Of a stretch of 64,000 nucleotides of DNA, positions 53,645 to 64,000 are shown in pieces. This DNA is from Azospirillum oryzae (GTDB taxonomy: Bacteria > Pseudomonadota > Alphaproteobacteria > Azospirillales > Azospirillaceae). The notes under the pieces are model-generated. The model ran no database searches. It saw nothing but the letters and a program-made list of their open reading frames with translations, and was not told where the DNA came from. The stretch spans positions 2,792,501 through 2,856,500 of the forward strand of contig NZ_FXAK01000007.1 of NCBI RefSeq assembly GCF_900177515.1. Direction: 5' to 3'. The first letter of the stretch is position 1; each line of letters begins with the position of its first letter. The position numbers were made by a program, and so were the translations under genes.

Positions 53645-54382
53645 ATGACCGACGACAGCACCTCCGGCCCTCTCTCCGCCGGCCCCCTCGCCGAAAGCTC
53701 CAACCGCCTGTTCGGGCGCCGCAAGGGCCGGCCGTTGCGCAAGCGCCGGACGGAGCTGATCGACGTTCTGCTGCCGCAGCTCCAGATCACGCTGCCGGAG
53801 CCCGGCGACAGGTTGGACCCCGCCGGCCTGTTCGACAGCCCCAAGCGGGAGGTCTGGCTGGAGGTCGGGTTCGGCATGGGCCATCACCTCGCCTGGCAGG
53901 CCGGGCACCACCCGGATGTCGGCTTCATCGGCGCGGAACCCTTCCTCAACGGCATCGCCGGCCTGCTGGGCATGGTCGACGACGAAAATCTGCGGAATGT
54001 GCGCATCCAGCCCGACGACGCCCGTCCGCTGCTGGACGCCCTGCCTGACGCCTCCATCGGCCGCGCCTTCGTGCTGTTCGCCGACCCCTGGCCGAAGAAG
54101 CGCCACGCCGACCGCCGCTTCATCGGGCCGGAGAACCTGCCGCGGCTCGCCCGCGTGCTGAAGGACGGTGCCGAGCTGCGTCTGGCCAGCGACGACATGG
54201 GTCTGGTGCGCTGGATGCTTGAACACACGGTGAAGCATCCCGATTTCGAATGGACGGCGCGCCGCCCGTCGGACTGGCGCATCCGCCCCGACGATTGGCC
54301 GGCGACGCGCTACGAGGAGAAAGCCATCGCCGCCGGCCGCAAGCCGGTGTTCATGCGGTTCGTCCGCCGTCCGCGGGGCTGA
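53645..54382 (+). CDS. trmB: tRNA (guanine-N7-)-methyltransferase
   Basis: SAM-dependent enzyme (245 aa) forming m7G46 in tRNA. SAM site VGFGMGHHLAWQAGHHPDVG with FIGAEPFLNGIAGLL; substrate-site motif LFADPWPKKRHADRRFI, diagnostic for TrmB; C-terminal PVFMRFVRRPRG. The N-terminal 30 residues are variable. The metK terminator ends 36 bases upstream. Confidence 0.96.
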   Translation: MTDDSTSGPLSAGPLAESSNRLFGRRKGRPLRKRRTELIDVLLPQLQITLPEPGDRLDPAGLFDSPKREVWLEVGFGMGHHLAWQAGHHPDVGFIGAEPFLNGIAGLLGMVDDENLRNVRIQPDDARPLLDALPDASIGRAFVLFADPWPKKRHADRRFIGPENLPRLARVLKDGAELRLASDDMGLVRWMLEHTVKHPDFEWTARRPSDWRIRPDDWPATRYEEKAIAAGRKPVFMRFVRRPRG

Positions 54383-54439
54383 CGCATACCCGTTCCGCTT
54401 GAGATTCCGGCCGGCCACAGCGATCGGACCGGAAAAGGC

Positions 54440-54467
54440 TTGCGGCATCGGACGGAATGACTATATT
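54440..54467 (+). promoter_or_regulatory. Candidate promoter of the rimP-nusA-infB leader
   Basis: TTGCGG (54440-54445), 16-base spacer, TATATT (54462-54467). It sits 60 bases upstream of a terminator-bearing leader. Confidence 0.55.
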
Positions 54468-54494
54468 CACCGCTGAGAACCCATACGGATCGGC

Positions 54495-54555
54495 GGCCCG
54501 GGCAACCGGGCCGGCGAGACGCTTTGCGGGTGGGCTTTTGCCCACTTATTTTTTT
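54495..54555 (+). promoter_or_regulatory. rimP leader with tetraloop hairpin and intrinsic terminator
   Basis: First hairpin GGCCCGG-gcaa-CCGGGCC (54495-54512), a GNRA-type loop. Second, GTGGGC-tttt-GCCCAC (54530-54545) followed by TTATTTTTTT, a textbook terminator 90 bases before the rimP start. A terminator placed inside the leader of the operon implies attenuation, or a small RNA. A conserved rimP-leader RNA motif has been described in databases; whether this belongs to it needs a covariance search. Confidence 0.65.
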
Positions 54556-54645
54556 ATGAGCGTGTGGAAGCACGCGCTTGTTGAACCTTCTGTTGTGGAA
54601 ACCTCGTCCGGTTCGATCCCGGCCGCAGGCTTTGGGTCAGGTGGA

Positions 54646-55146
54646 ATGGACGCTACAGGTCGCATCGAACAGATCATCACGCCGTCGGTCGAAGCCATGG
54701 GCTATGAGGTCGTGCGCGTACAGATCTCCGGCGGCCAGCGGGCGATCCTCCAGATCATGGCGGAGCGCGCCGACGGCGCGCCCATGACCGTCGAGGATTG
54801 CGCCGACATCAGCCGTTCCGTTTCGGCCCTGCTGGACGTGGAAGACCCGATCCGCGAAGCTTACACGCTGGAGGTCAGTTCGCCCGGCATCGACCGGCCG
54901 CTGACCCGGCTCAAGGATTTCGAGCGCTTCGCCGGCTTCGAAGCCCGGCTGGAAAGCCGCATGGCCATCGACGGCCGCAAGCGTTTCAAGGGCATGCTGA
55001 AGGGCGTCGAGGACGGCCTCGTGTGCATCGACACCGAACAGGGAGCCGCCCGGCTGGAGTTCGACAACATCCTGCGCGCCAAGCTGGTGCTGACGGACGA
55101 ACTGATCCGCGCCAGCCAGGAGCAGCAGGAGGGCCTGCAGAACTGA
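54646..55146 (+). CDS. rimP: Ribosome maturation factor RimP
   Basis: The product (166 aa) assists 30S assembly. Segments: IITPSVEAMGYEVVRVQISG, DGAPMTVEDCADISRSVSAL, YTLEVSSPGIDRPLTRLKDF (family signature) and the C-terminal SH3-like part. ATG 54646, SD AGGTGGA, is preferred because upstream frames run through the leader. First gene of the transcription/translation operon. Confidence 0.96.
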   Translation: MDATGRIEQIITPSVEAMGYEVVRVQISGGQRAILQIMAERADGAPMTVEDCADISRSVSALLDVEDPIREAYTLEVSSPGIDRPLTRLKDFERFAGFEARLESRMAIDGRKRFKGMLKGVEDGLVCIDTEQGAARLEFDNILRAKLVLTDELIRASQEQQEGLQN

Positions 55147-55269
55147 CGGACCCGTCCATCAGGACGCGCCATCGGACTGCCTGCCCCAGGTTGCCCCCAC
55201 CCCGCCGAGACCCGACCGGACATCACGCAAGACCGGCATCACACAAGACCGACTCAGGAAGTGTAACGG

Positions 55270-56841
55270 ATGGAACTGCTGCAAGTCGCTGACGCGGTCG
55301 CCCGCGAAAAGAACATCGACCGGGACGAAGTCCTGGAGGCGATGGAGCAGGCGATTCAGAAGGCCGGCCGCTCCAAGTACGGCCACGAGCACGACATCCG
55401 CGCCCGCATCGACCGCAAGACCGGCGACATCCATCTGACCCGCCACCTGGAGGTGGTCGAGGCGGTGGAGAACGAGGCGACGCAGGTCACCCTGCCCTAC
55501 GCCCAGCGCCGCAAGCCCGGCGCCAAGATCGGTGATTTCCTGGTCGACCCGCTGCCGCCGATCGATTTCGGCCGCATCGCCGCCCAGACCGCCAAGCAGG
55601 TGATCGTGCAGAAGGTGCGCGACGCCGAGCGCAAGCGCCAGTTCAACGAGTACAAGGACCGCAACGGCGAGATCGTCAACGGTCTGGTCAAGCGCGTCGA
55701 GTACGGCAACGTCACCGTCGACCTGGGCCGCGCCGAAGCGATCCTGCGCCGCGACGAGCTGCTGCCGCGCGAGCATTTCAAGAACGGCGACCGCGTCCGC
55801 GCCTACATCTTCGACGTCCGCGAGGAACCGCGCGGGCCGCAGATCTTCCTGTCGCGCACGCATCCCATGTTCATGGCGAAGCTGTTCGCCCAGGAAGTGC
55901 CGGAAATCTACGACGGCATCATCGAGATCAAGGCCGTCGCCCGTGACCCGGGTTCGCGCGCCAAGATCGCGGTGCTGAGCCACGACAGCTCCATCGACCC
56001 GGTCGGCGCCTGCGTCGGCATGCGCGGCAGCCGCGTCCAGGCGGTCGTCGGCGAGCTGCAGGGCGAGAAGATCGACATCATCCCGTGGTCGGGCGAGGCG
56101 GCGACCTTCGTCGTCAACGCGCTCGCCCCGGCCGAGGTCGCCAAGGTCGTGCTGGACGACGAGAACCGCCGCATCGAGGTGGTGGTGCCGGACGACCAGC
56201 TGTCGCTGGCCATCGGCCGCCGCGGCCAGAACGTGCGTCTCGCCTCGATGCTGACCGGCTGGGACATCGACATCCTGACCGAACAGGAAGAGTCGGAGCG
56301 CCGGTCGGAGGAAATCCACAACCGTTCCGCCCTGTTCATGCAGGCGCTGGACGTCGACGACGTGATCGCCCATCTGCTGGTCGCCGAAGGCTTCACCTCC
56401 GTCGAGGAGATCGCCTTCGTCGAGACCGAGGAACTGGCCGAGATCGAAGGCTTCGACGAGTCGGTCGCCGACGAGCTGAAGCAGCGCGCCCTCGCCTTCC
56501 TGGAAGTGCAGGACGAGCAGGCCAACGAGCGCCGCCTGGAGCTGGGCGTCGAGGACATCGTCGCCGAGCTGACCGGCTTCACCGCCACGCAGCTGGTGAA
56601 GCTGGGCGAGAACGGCGTGAAGACGCTGGACGACCTGGCCGATCTGGCCGGCGACGAGCTGGTCGAGATCCTGAGCAAGGACGGCGCCAAGGACGCTCCC
56701 TCCGAGGAGGAGGCGAACGCGATCATCATGGCCGCGCGCGCCCACTGGTTCGAGGGTGAGGAACAGGGCGGCGCTGCCGCGGCTCCGGCCACCAGCGGTC
56801 CGGCCGACGGCAAAGCCGGTGGTCAGGGCGCGCAGGCCTGA
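55270..56841 (+). CDS. nusA: Transcription termination/antitermination protein NusA
   Basis: RNA polymerase-associated factor (523 aa). N-terminal domain (residues 1-130), S1 domain (KDRNGEIVNGLVKRVEYGNV), two KH domains (LSLAIGRRGQNVRLASMLTG in KH2) and two C-terminal acidic helix-hairpin-helix repeats (EGFTSVEEIAFVETEELAEI and KLGENGVKTLDDLADLAGDE). An Ala/Gly-rich tail ends it. SD GGAAG precedes ATG 55270. Confidence 0.97.
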   Translation: MELLQVADAVAREKNIDRDEVLEAMEQAIQKAGRSKYGHEHDIRARIDRKTGDIHLTRHLEVVEAVENEATQVTLPYAQRRKPGAKIGDFLVDPLPPIDFGRIAAQTAKQVIVQKVRDAERKRQFNEYKDRNGEIVNGLVKRVEYGNVTVDLGRAEAILRRDELLPREHFKNGDRVRAYIFDVREEPRGPQIFLSRTHPMFMAKLFAQEVPEIYDGIIEIKAVARDPGSRAKIAVLSHDSSIDPVGACVGMRGSRVQAVVGELQGEKIDIIPWSGEAATFVVNALAPAEVAKVVLDDENRRIEVVVPDDQLSLAIGRRGQNVRLASMLTGWDIDILTEQEESERRSEEIHNRSALFMQALDVDDVIAHLLVAEGFTSVEEIAFVETEELAEIEGFDESVADELKQRALAFLEVQDEQANERRLELGVEDIVAELTGFTATQLVKLGENGVKTLDDLADLAGDELVEILSKDGAKDAPSEEEANAIIMAARAHWFEGEEQGGAAAAPATSGPADGKAGGQGAQA

Positions 56842-56915
56842 CCGGCAGCAATGCCGGTTGGAACTGCGCCCGACAGGAACGATTATTCGGGACCGCGCGA
56901 GCGGATGACGATCGG

Positions 56916-57716
56916 ATGACCGAACGGAACGACGAACGGACACCGACCGCCGCCGCGGATGCGGTGCCGGATCAGGAATTGGCACCGGACGACGGTGCCG
57001 GGACGGACCGCCTGCCGGCCGACGACGAGAAGGGGCCTCTGCGCCGCTGCATCGCGTCGGGTACGGTCGGGCCGAAAGAGGGCATGATCCGCTTCGTGAT
57101 CGGCCCCGACGGCGAGGTGGTGCCGGACCTGGAGGAACGTCTGCCCGGCCGCGGCCTTTGGGTCACGGCCGACAGGGATGCCCTGGCGAAAGCCATGGGG
57201 AAATCCGTTTTCGCCAAGGCGGCCCGCCGGGCGGTGAAAGTACCGCCCGATCTGGCCGAGAGGCTGGAACGGCTGCTGGAACGGCGTTGTCTGCACGCGT
57301 TGGGCCTTGCCCGCCGTGCCGGCCACGTCCTGGCGGGATACGAGAAGGTGCGCGAGGCGTTGAGGGCCAACCAGGTCGGCCGTGCGGGTCCCCCGCCGGC
57401 CCTGCTGGTCGAAGCCGCGGACGGCTCGCTGGACCAGCGCGGCAAGGTGACGGCGCTCGCGCCGTCGCTGCCGGTGATCGATCTGTTCGAGTCCTCGGCC
57501 TTGGCCGCGGCGCTCGGGCGCGATCATGCGGTGCATGCCGTGGTGGCGCGAGGCAGGCTGGCCGCCGGGCTGGCCCGCGAAGCGGCACGCCTGAGGGGGC
57601 TGAAAGGTCCCCGCGGGCACCTGGACCAGAAAGGTCCCCAAGGGGACCGGGACGCGCACCAGGATACTGATAAGGGCTTGGGAGTCGGCGATACGGCCGG
57701 CCGGCCTGCGATGTAA
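56916..57716 (+). CDS. YlxR/RnpM-type nucleic-acid-binding protein with L7Ae-like C-terminal domain
   Basis: The product (266 aa) has the YlxR (DUF448) domain at about residues 40-95 (RRCIASGTVGPKEGMIRFVI, PDLEERLPGRGLWVTADRDA) with canonical GRGxWV, then an L7Ae/eL8-like part (LHALGLARRAGHVLAGYEKV). Alphaproteobacteria often carry this fusion between nusA and infB. It binds RNA or the RNase P RNA in studied bacteria. N-terminal acidic and C-terminal Gly/Asp-rich ends are low complexity. Confidence 0.92.
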   Translation: MTERNDERTPTAAADAVPDQELAPDDGAGTDRLPADDEKGPLRRCIASGTVGPKEGMIRFVIGPDGEVVPDLEERLPGRGLWVTADRDALAKAMGKSVFAKAARRAVKVPPDLAERLERLLERRCLHALGLARRAGHVLAGYEKVREALRANQVGRAGPPPALLVEAADGSLDQRGKVTALAPSLPVIDLFESSALAAALGRDHAVHAVVARGRLAAGLAREAARLRGLKGPRGHLDQKGPQGDRDAHQDTDKGLGVGDTAGRPAM

Positions 57717-57737
57717 CGTCTGACCATTCGGGAACCG

Positions 57738-60599
<2,862 letters not shown>

Positions 60600-60609
60600 G
60601 ACCGACGGC

Positions 60610-60653
60610 CCGCCCGGCCCCTTCCGGTGTTTTCACCGGAGCGGGCCGGGCGG
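60610..60653 (+). terminator. Terminator-like hairpin after infB
   Basis: CCGCCCGGCCC and GGGCCGGGCGG pair outside an inner CCGGTG/CACCGG stem; TTCGTTTT follows. This would separate infB from the TA pair and rbfA, or be read through. Confidence 0.75.
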
Positions 60654-60708
60654 TTCGTTTTCCGGACATTTTCCGGACGAGGGGTGAAGCCTACCTGGAG
60701 GTGACGCT

Positions 60709-61017
60709 ATGGATCGCGTTCCGCTGTCCGAAGCCGACGGGCACATGGCCGAACTGATCGAGCGCGTGGAGAATGGCGAGGAAATCGTCATCCTTCGCGA
60801 CGGAAAGCCGGCGGTGAAGCTGGTGCCAGTCGCCGAGAACGCGCAGTCCGAAGGTATTCCGACTGGCAAGCCGCCGATACGGTTCGGCTTTGCCAAGGGC
60901 CAGATCCGGATCGCCGATGATTTCGACGCTCCGCTGCCGGACGACCTGTTGAAGAGTTTCTACGGTCTCGCTCCGGATGAGGAGTGGCCGGACCAGTGGA
61001 AAGGAACGCCGGGGTGA
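60709..61017 (+). CDS. Phd/YefM-type antitoxin
   Basis: The product (102 aa) begins MDRVPLSEADGHMAELIERV and has the Phd/YefM N-terminal fold NGEEIVILRDGKPAVKLVPV, with a C-terminal toxin-binding tail (FDAPLPDDLLKSFYGLAPDE). It neutralises the PIN-domain toxin next door and represses the operon. SD ACCTGGAGGTG upstream. GTGA overlap with the toxin gene shows coupling. It stands in the middle of the infB-rbfA operon. Confidence 0.88.
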   Translation: MDRVPLSEADGHMAELIERVENGEEIVILRDGKPAVKLVPVAENAQSEGIPTGKPPIRFGFAKGQIRIADDFDAPLPDDLLKSFYGLAPDEEWPDQWKGTPG

Positions 61018-61391
61018 AGCTGCTGCTCGACAGCCATGTGCTGCTGTGGCTGGCCACCGACGACCCGAAGCTCGGCCCTGCCGTCCGGACGCTGATCGCC
61101 GACGGCTCCAGCACGGTTCTGGCGAGCATCGCATCACTCTGGGAACTCACCATCAAAGTCGGTCTCGGAAAGTTGACGTTGCCCACTGGGTTCCATCGTC
61201 TTCTGGTCGAGAACGGACTGACGATCCTTCCGATCGATGTCCATCATATCGACAGGTTGGACCGCCTGCCCCGGCACCATGGCGACCCTTTCGACCGGAT
61301 GCTGATCGCACAGGCTCAGGCGGATGGCTTGACGCTGGTGAGCGCCGACCGAACCATAAGACTTTACGACGTGCCCGTTCTCTGGTCCTGA
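61014..61391 (+). CDS. PIN-domain ribonuclease toxin (VapC-like)
   Basis: The product (125 aa) has the PIN acid quartet: Asp in LLLDSHVLLW, Glu in ASIASLWELTIKV, Asp in GDPFDRMLIAQAQADG and Asp in LVSADRTIRLYD. It belongs to the PIN toxins usually paired with Phd/YefM antitoxins (VapC-like RNases). GTG 61014 overlaps the antitoxin stop. It ends 50 bases before rbfA. Confidence 0.9.
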   Translation: MKLLLDSHVLLWLATDDPKLGPAVRTLIADGSSTVLASIASLWELTIKVGLGKLTLPTGFHRLLVENGLTILPIDVHHIDRLDRLPRHHGDPFDRMLIAQAQADGLTLVSADRTIRLYDVPVLWS

Positions 61392-61440
61392 CACCGCTCA
61401 GGCCGCCGCGGGCGCCAGACATCGACGAAAGACACGTACC

Positions 61441-62067
61441 ATGGCCAGCAAGAAGCGCGGCGCGTTCATCGCCGGCAAACCCCCGTCCCAACGGCAACTG
61501 CGCGTCGGCGAGGAGGTGCGCCACGCCCTTGCCGACCTGTTCCGCCGCGGGGACTTCCACGATCCCGAGCTGGCCTCGCTGAACGTCACGGTCACCGAGG
61601 TGCGGATCAGCCCCGACCTGTCCAACGCCACCGTCTTCTATTCGACGCTGGGCGGGGAGCGGATGGAGGAGGCGCAGGTCGCCCTGAAGCGGGGCGCCGC
61701 CTTCCTGCGCGGTCAGGTCGCGCGCATGGTCAACCTGCGCCATGCCCCGACGCTGAGCTTCGAGGCCGACACCTCCTTCGATTACGCCCACCGCATCGAC
61801 AGCATCCTGCACAGCCCGGAGGTCGCCCGCGACCTGAGCGGCCATCCGCTGGGCCGCGTCAATGGCGACGACGACCATGACGAGGATGAGGACGACGCAT
61901 GGGATGAAGAGGGGGATGAAGAGGGGGACGAGGACGACGATCTCGATCCCGACGAGGCGGACGACGACCTCGAAGACGAAGACAGCGCCATGCTCGATGA
62001 CGAGGACAAGGGCAAAGGCGACGACGAGAGCCTGGGTGAGAGCCGGGGCGGCCGTCGTGGCTCGTAA
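61441..62067 (+). CDS. rbfA: Ribosome-binding factor A with extended acidic tail
   Basis: Late 30S maturation factor (208 aa). The RbfA KH-like domain is at about residues 17-125 (QLRVGEEVRHALADLFRRGD, VTVTEVRISPDLSNATVFYS, DTSFDYAHRIDSILHSPEVA). From residue 140 on the sequence is almost continuously Asp/Glu (DDDHDEDEDDAWDEEGDEEG). E. coli RbfA is about 133 aa, so the tail is about 70 residues extra. Confidence 0.96.
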   Translation: MASKKRGAFIAGKPPSQRQLRVGEEVRHALADLFRRGDFHDPELASLNVTVTEVRISPDLSNATVFYSTLGGERMEEAQVALKRGAAFLRGQVARMVNLRHAPTLSFEADTSFDYAHRIDSILHSPEVARDLSGHPLGRVNGDDDHDEDEDDAWDEEGDEEGDEDDDLDPDEADDDLEDEDSAMLDDEDKGKGDDESLGESRGGRRGS

Positions 62068-62998
62068 GCGCAAGGGTACGCCGATCCATGGCTGGATCGT
62101 GCTGGACAAGCCCGAAGGCATGACCTCCACCCAGGCGCTGTCGAAGGTGCGCCGCCTGCTGAACGCCGAGAAGGCCGGGCATGGCGGCACGCTGGACCCG
62201 CTGGCGACCGGCATCCTGCCGATCGCGCTGGGCGAGGCGACCAAGACCGTTTCCTATGCCATGGACGGCGCCAAGACCTACCGCTTCTCCATCCGCTGGG
62301 GCGAGCGCACCACCACAGACGACCGCGAAGGCGCGGTGATCGACCGCTCCGACCGCCGGCCGACGACCGACGAGATCCGCGCCGCCCTGCCCGCCTTCCT
62401 GGGCGAGATCCAGCAGGTGCCGCCGCAGTTCTGCGCCATCAAGATCGACGGCGAGCGCGCCTATGACATCGCGCGCGAAGGCGACGCGGTCGATCTGGCC
62501 GCCCGAACCGTGCGCATCGACCGCTTCGAACTGGTCGAGGAGCCGGACGCCGACCATGCGGTGTTCGAGGTCGATTGCGGCAAGGGCACCTATGTCCGCT
62601 CGCTGGCCCGCGACCTGTCGGAAGCGCTGGGCACGGTCGGCCATGTCGGGCTTTTGCGCCGTCTGCGCGTCGGGTCCTTCACGCTGGACCGCGCGATTTC
62701 CCTGGACGAACTGGCCGCCATGGAGCAAGGTGCGGCCGTCGAACGACTTCTGTTGCCGATCGAGACCGCGCTGGACGACATCCCGGCGCTGGCCCTGACG
62801 GAAGCGGAAGCGCACCGACTGAGGCACGGCCAGACGGTGGCTCTCCTCACCCGGCAGGATCGTGACCGCCTGATGGCGGTTCAGGGTGCTGACGGTGGGG
62901 ATGGCACCGTCATTGCGCTTTTCGGCGGAACGCCGGTGGCGTTGGCCCGTGTCGAGGGGGCGGAGGTCCGTCCGGTGCGCGTACTCAACCTCTCGTGA
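62057..62998 (+). CDS. truB: tRNA pseudouridine(55) synthase TruB
   Basis: The product (313 aa) has the catalytic motif GHGGTLDPLATGILPIALGE with its Asp, the N-terminal GWIVLDKPEGMTSTQALSKV, and FCAIKIDGERAYDIAREGDA. GTG 62057 overlaps the end of rbfA by 11 bases; the SD is weak, so translation depends on rbfA. Part of the nusA operon. Confidence 0.96.
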   Translation: MARKRKGTPIHGWIVLDKPEGMTSTQALSKVRRLLNAEKAGHGGTLDPLATGILPIALGEATKTVSYAMDGAKTYRFSIRWGERTTTDDREGAVIDRSDRRPTTDEIRAALPAFLGEIQQVPPQFCAIKIDGERAYDIAREGDAVDLAARTVRIDRFELVEEPDADHAVFEVDCGKGTYVRSLARDLSEALGTVGHVGLLRRLRVGSFTLDRAISLDELAAMEQGAAVERLLLPIETALDDIPALALTEAEAHRLRHGQTVALLTRQDRDRLMAVQGADGGDGTVIALFGGTPVALARVEGAEVRPVRVLNLS

Positions 62999-63012
62999 TT
63001 TAGGAGACCCCG

Positions 63013-63282
63013 ATGTCGATTACGCCCGAGCGCAAGCAGGAGCTGATCAAGGAATATTCCCGCGGTGAGGCCGACACCGGCTCGCCCGAGGTCCAGGTGT
63101 CGATCCTGACGGAGCGCATCAGCAACCTGACCGAGCACCTGAAGAGCCACAAGAAGGACTTCCACTCCCGCCGTGGTCTGCTGGTGATGGTCGGTCAGCG
63201 CCGCCGTCTGCTCGACTACCTGAAGAAGAAGGATCAGTCGCGCTACGCCGCTCTGATCGAGCGTCTGGGCCTGCGCCGCTGA
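63013..63282 (+). CDS. rpsO: 30S ribosomal protein S15
   Basis: The product (89 aa, standard) binds 16S rRNA early in assembly. It reads MSITPERKQELIKEYSRGEA, DTGSPEVQVSILTERISNLT and RRGLLVMVGQRRRLLDYLKK. SD TAGGAGA before ATG 63013. Followed by a terminator and a long gap to pnp. Confidence 0.98.
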   Translation: MSITPERKQELIKEYSRGEADTGSPEVQVSILTERISNLTEHLKSHKKDFHSRRGLLVMVGQRRRLLDYLKKKDQSRYAALIERLGLRR

Positions 63283-63314
63283 TTGCTGCGCCGTCCCGCC
63301 GACGGGTTCGGGTT

Positions 63315-63342
63315 CCCCTGGCCGGCTACCGGCCGGGGGTTT
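63315..63342 (+). terminator. Terminator after rpsO
   Basis: CCCCTGGCCGG and CCGGCCGGGG pair around CTA and are followed by TTTCCCC. Confidence 0.75.
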
Positions 63343-63450
63343 CCCCTCCAGTCCGGCGGACCATCGAAGCTGACATTCCCCTGTATCGTTTCGGAACACC
63401 TCATTGGTTATTGGCAATAGAAACTCGATCTTGAGCGTTTCGTGACGGAC

Positions 63451-63485
63451 AGGCCGGCCCGATCATTCGGGGACCGGCCTTTTTT
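63451..63485 (+). terminator. Second strong terminator before pnp
   Basis: AGGCCGG and CCGGCCT arms with an inner CCC/GGG stem, followed by TTTTT. It ends 146 bases before the pnp ATG, so pnp needs its own promoter after it. Confidence 0.9.
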
Positions 63486-63631
63486 GCATCCACGACACTT
63501 CTATCTTGCTTCGTTTAATCCTGTTGTCGAACACCATATCTCCAGTTTTCTCGCGGGGTCCTACGACCGATGGCCCCGGCCTTGGGCGGCAATCCGGCCG
63601 TTGCAGGGTGTCGGATGGAAGGAAAGAATCC

Positions 63632-64000
63632 ATGTTCACTGTTCATCGCAAAGAAATCGAATGGGGCGGGCGCAAGCTGGTCCTGGAGACGGGCAAGATC
63701 GCCCGTCAGGCCAACGGCGCGGTTCTGGTCACCTATGGTGACACCACCGTCCTGTGCACCGCCGTCGCCGCCAAGGCGCCGAAGCCGGGCGTCGATTTCT
63801 TCCCGCTGACCGTCAATTACCAGGAAAAGGCGTTCGCGGCCGGCAAGATACCCGGCGGCTTCTTCAAGCGCGAAGGCCGTCCGACCGAGAAGGAAACGCT
63901 GGTCAGCCGCCTGATCGACCGTCCGATCCGTCCGCTGTTCGCCGATGGCTTCCGCAACGAGACGCAGGTCGTCTGCACCGTGCTGAGCCATGACCTGGAG
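63632..64000 (+). CDS. pnp: Polyribonucleotide nucleotidyltransferase, N-terminal part (cut by window end)
   Basis: The visible 123 codons begin MFTVHRKEIEWGGRKLVLET and carry the first RNase PH domain: IARQANGAVLVTYGDTTVLC, FFPLTVNYQEKAFAAGKIPG and SRLIDRPIRPLFADGFRNET. It is a phosphorolytic 3'-5' exoribonuclease and degradosome subunit. SD GGAAGGAAAG precedes ATG 63632. The C-terminus, KH and S1 domains are outside the window. Confidence 0.97.
   Translation, partial: MFTVHRKEIEWGGRKLVLETGKIARQANGAVLVTYGDTTVLCTAVAAKAPKPGVDFFPLTVNYQEKAFAAGKIPGGFFKREGRPTEKETLVSRLIDRPIRPLFADGFRNETQVVCTVLSHDLE

Larger units (their letters stand above)
63283..63631. other. rpsO-pnp intergenic region
   Basis: Two terminator-like hairpins (63315-63342 and 63451-63485) with about 110 bases between them. 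No protein gene is supported. The transcript between the terminators could be a small RNA; E. coli also has one (SraG) in this intergenic region. Confidence 0.5.

Overview
The window is a GC-rich (roughly two-thirds G+C by eye) chromosomal segment of an alphaproteobacterium, most likely an Azospirillum-like member of the Rhodospirillales. The case rests on the alphaproteobacterial gene sets and orders (ccmA-ccmB; lnt / XRE regulator / metK / trmB; rimP-nusA-ylxR-infB-rbfA-truB-rpsO-pnp; miaB-phoH-ybeY-corC-lnt; hrcA-grpE), the motA type, and frequent GTG and TTG starts. It is mostly core housekeeping DNA with a few accessory patches. There is no rRNA or CRISPR array, and only one tRNA gene.

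Layout: 1-2.5 kb, minus strand: a FemAB/GNAT-like protein cut by the window edge, motA and a small His/Pro-rich exported protein. 2.9-5.1 kb: exported glutathione peroxidase, cytochrome c maturation genes ccmAB, and a candidate small RNA. 5.4-10.6 kb: an AspT/YidE-type transporter and a complete polar amino-acid ABC importer (ATPase, binding protein, two permeases). 10.6-17.2 kb: LppC-type lipoprotein divergent from rsmI-yraN, a SirB1-type protein, gshB, a tiny peptide gene inside two hairpins, trpS, and a pyroglutamyl-peptidase homologue lacking its cysteine. 17.2-20.8 kb: MarR regulator behind a run of small ORFs, an alpha/beta hydrolase, and an AT-rich FkbM methyltransferase. 20.8-25.7 kb: frameshifted yifB, a creatininase-family protein, hrcA-grpE and a CheY-like receiver.

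25.7-31.9 kb: a large inverted repeat, DUF1848, NifU-like protein, TauE/TIGR02186/UspA operon, a frameshifted HTH protein, and a divergent pair of membrane-anchored coiled-coil proteins. 32-41 kb: adenosine kinase, EI24-type membrane protein, bactofilin, nth, DUF2244, low-affinity iron permease family, a large MscS channel and a sulfite-oxidase-like molybdoenzyme. 41.06-42.2 kb: tRNA-Arg(CCT) followed by about 1 kb of AT-rich DNA that looks like a decayed integrative element. 42.2-45.6 kb: ybaK, folE, apaG and a GNAT acetyltransferase.

45.8-51.5 kb: miaB-phoH-ybeY-corC-lnt, tightly overlapping. 51.6-54.4 kb: XRE regulator, metK, trmB. 54.4-64 kb: the rimP-nusA-infB-rbfA-truB-rpsO-pnp transcription/translation superoperon, preceded by a terminator-bearing leader and interrupted by a Phd/PIN toxin-antitoxin pair between infB and rbfA. 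pnp runs off the right edge.

The points most worth a second look are the small structured transcripts (4.95-5.12 kb, 15.13-15.31 kb, 54.4-54.6 kb), the small-ORF run at 17.6-18.2 kb, the toxin-antitoxin insertion, the decayed tRNA-Arg island, the cysteine-less C15 homologue and the two frameshifted genes. I found no clear large multi-gene system that is certainly new.
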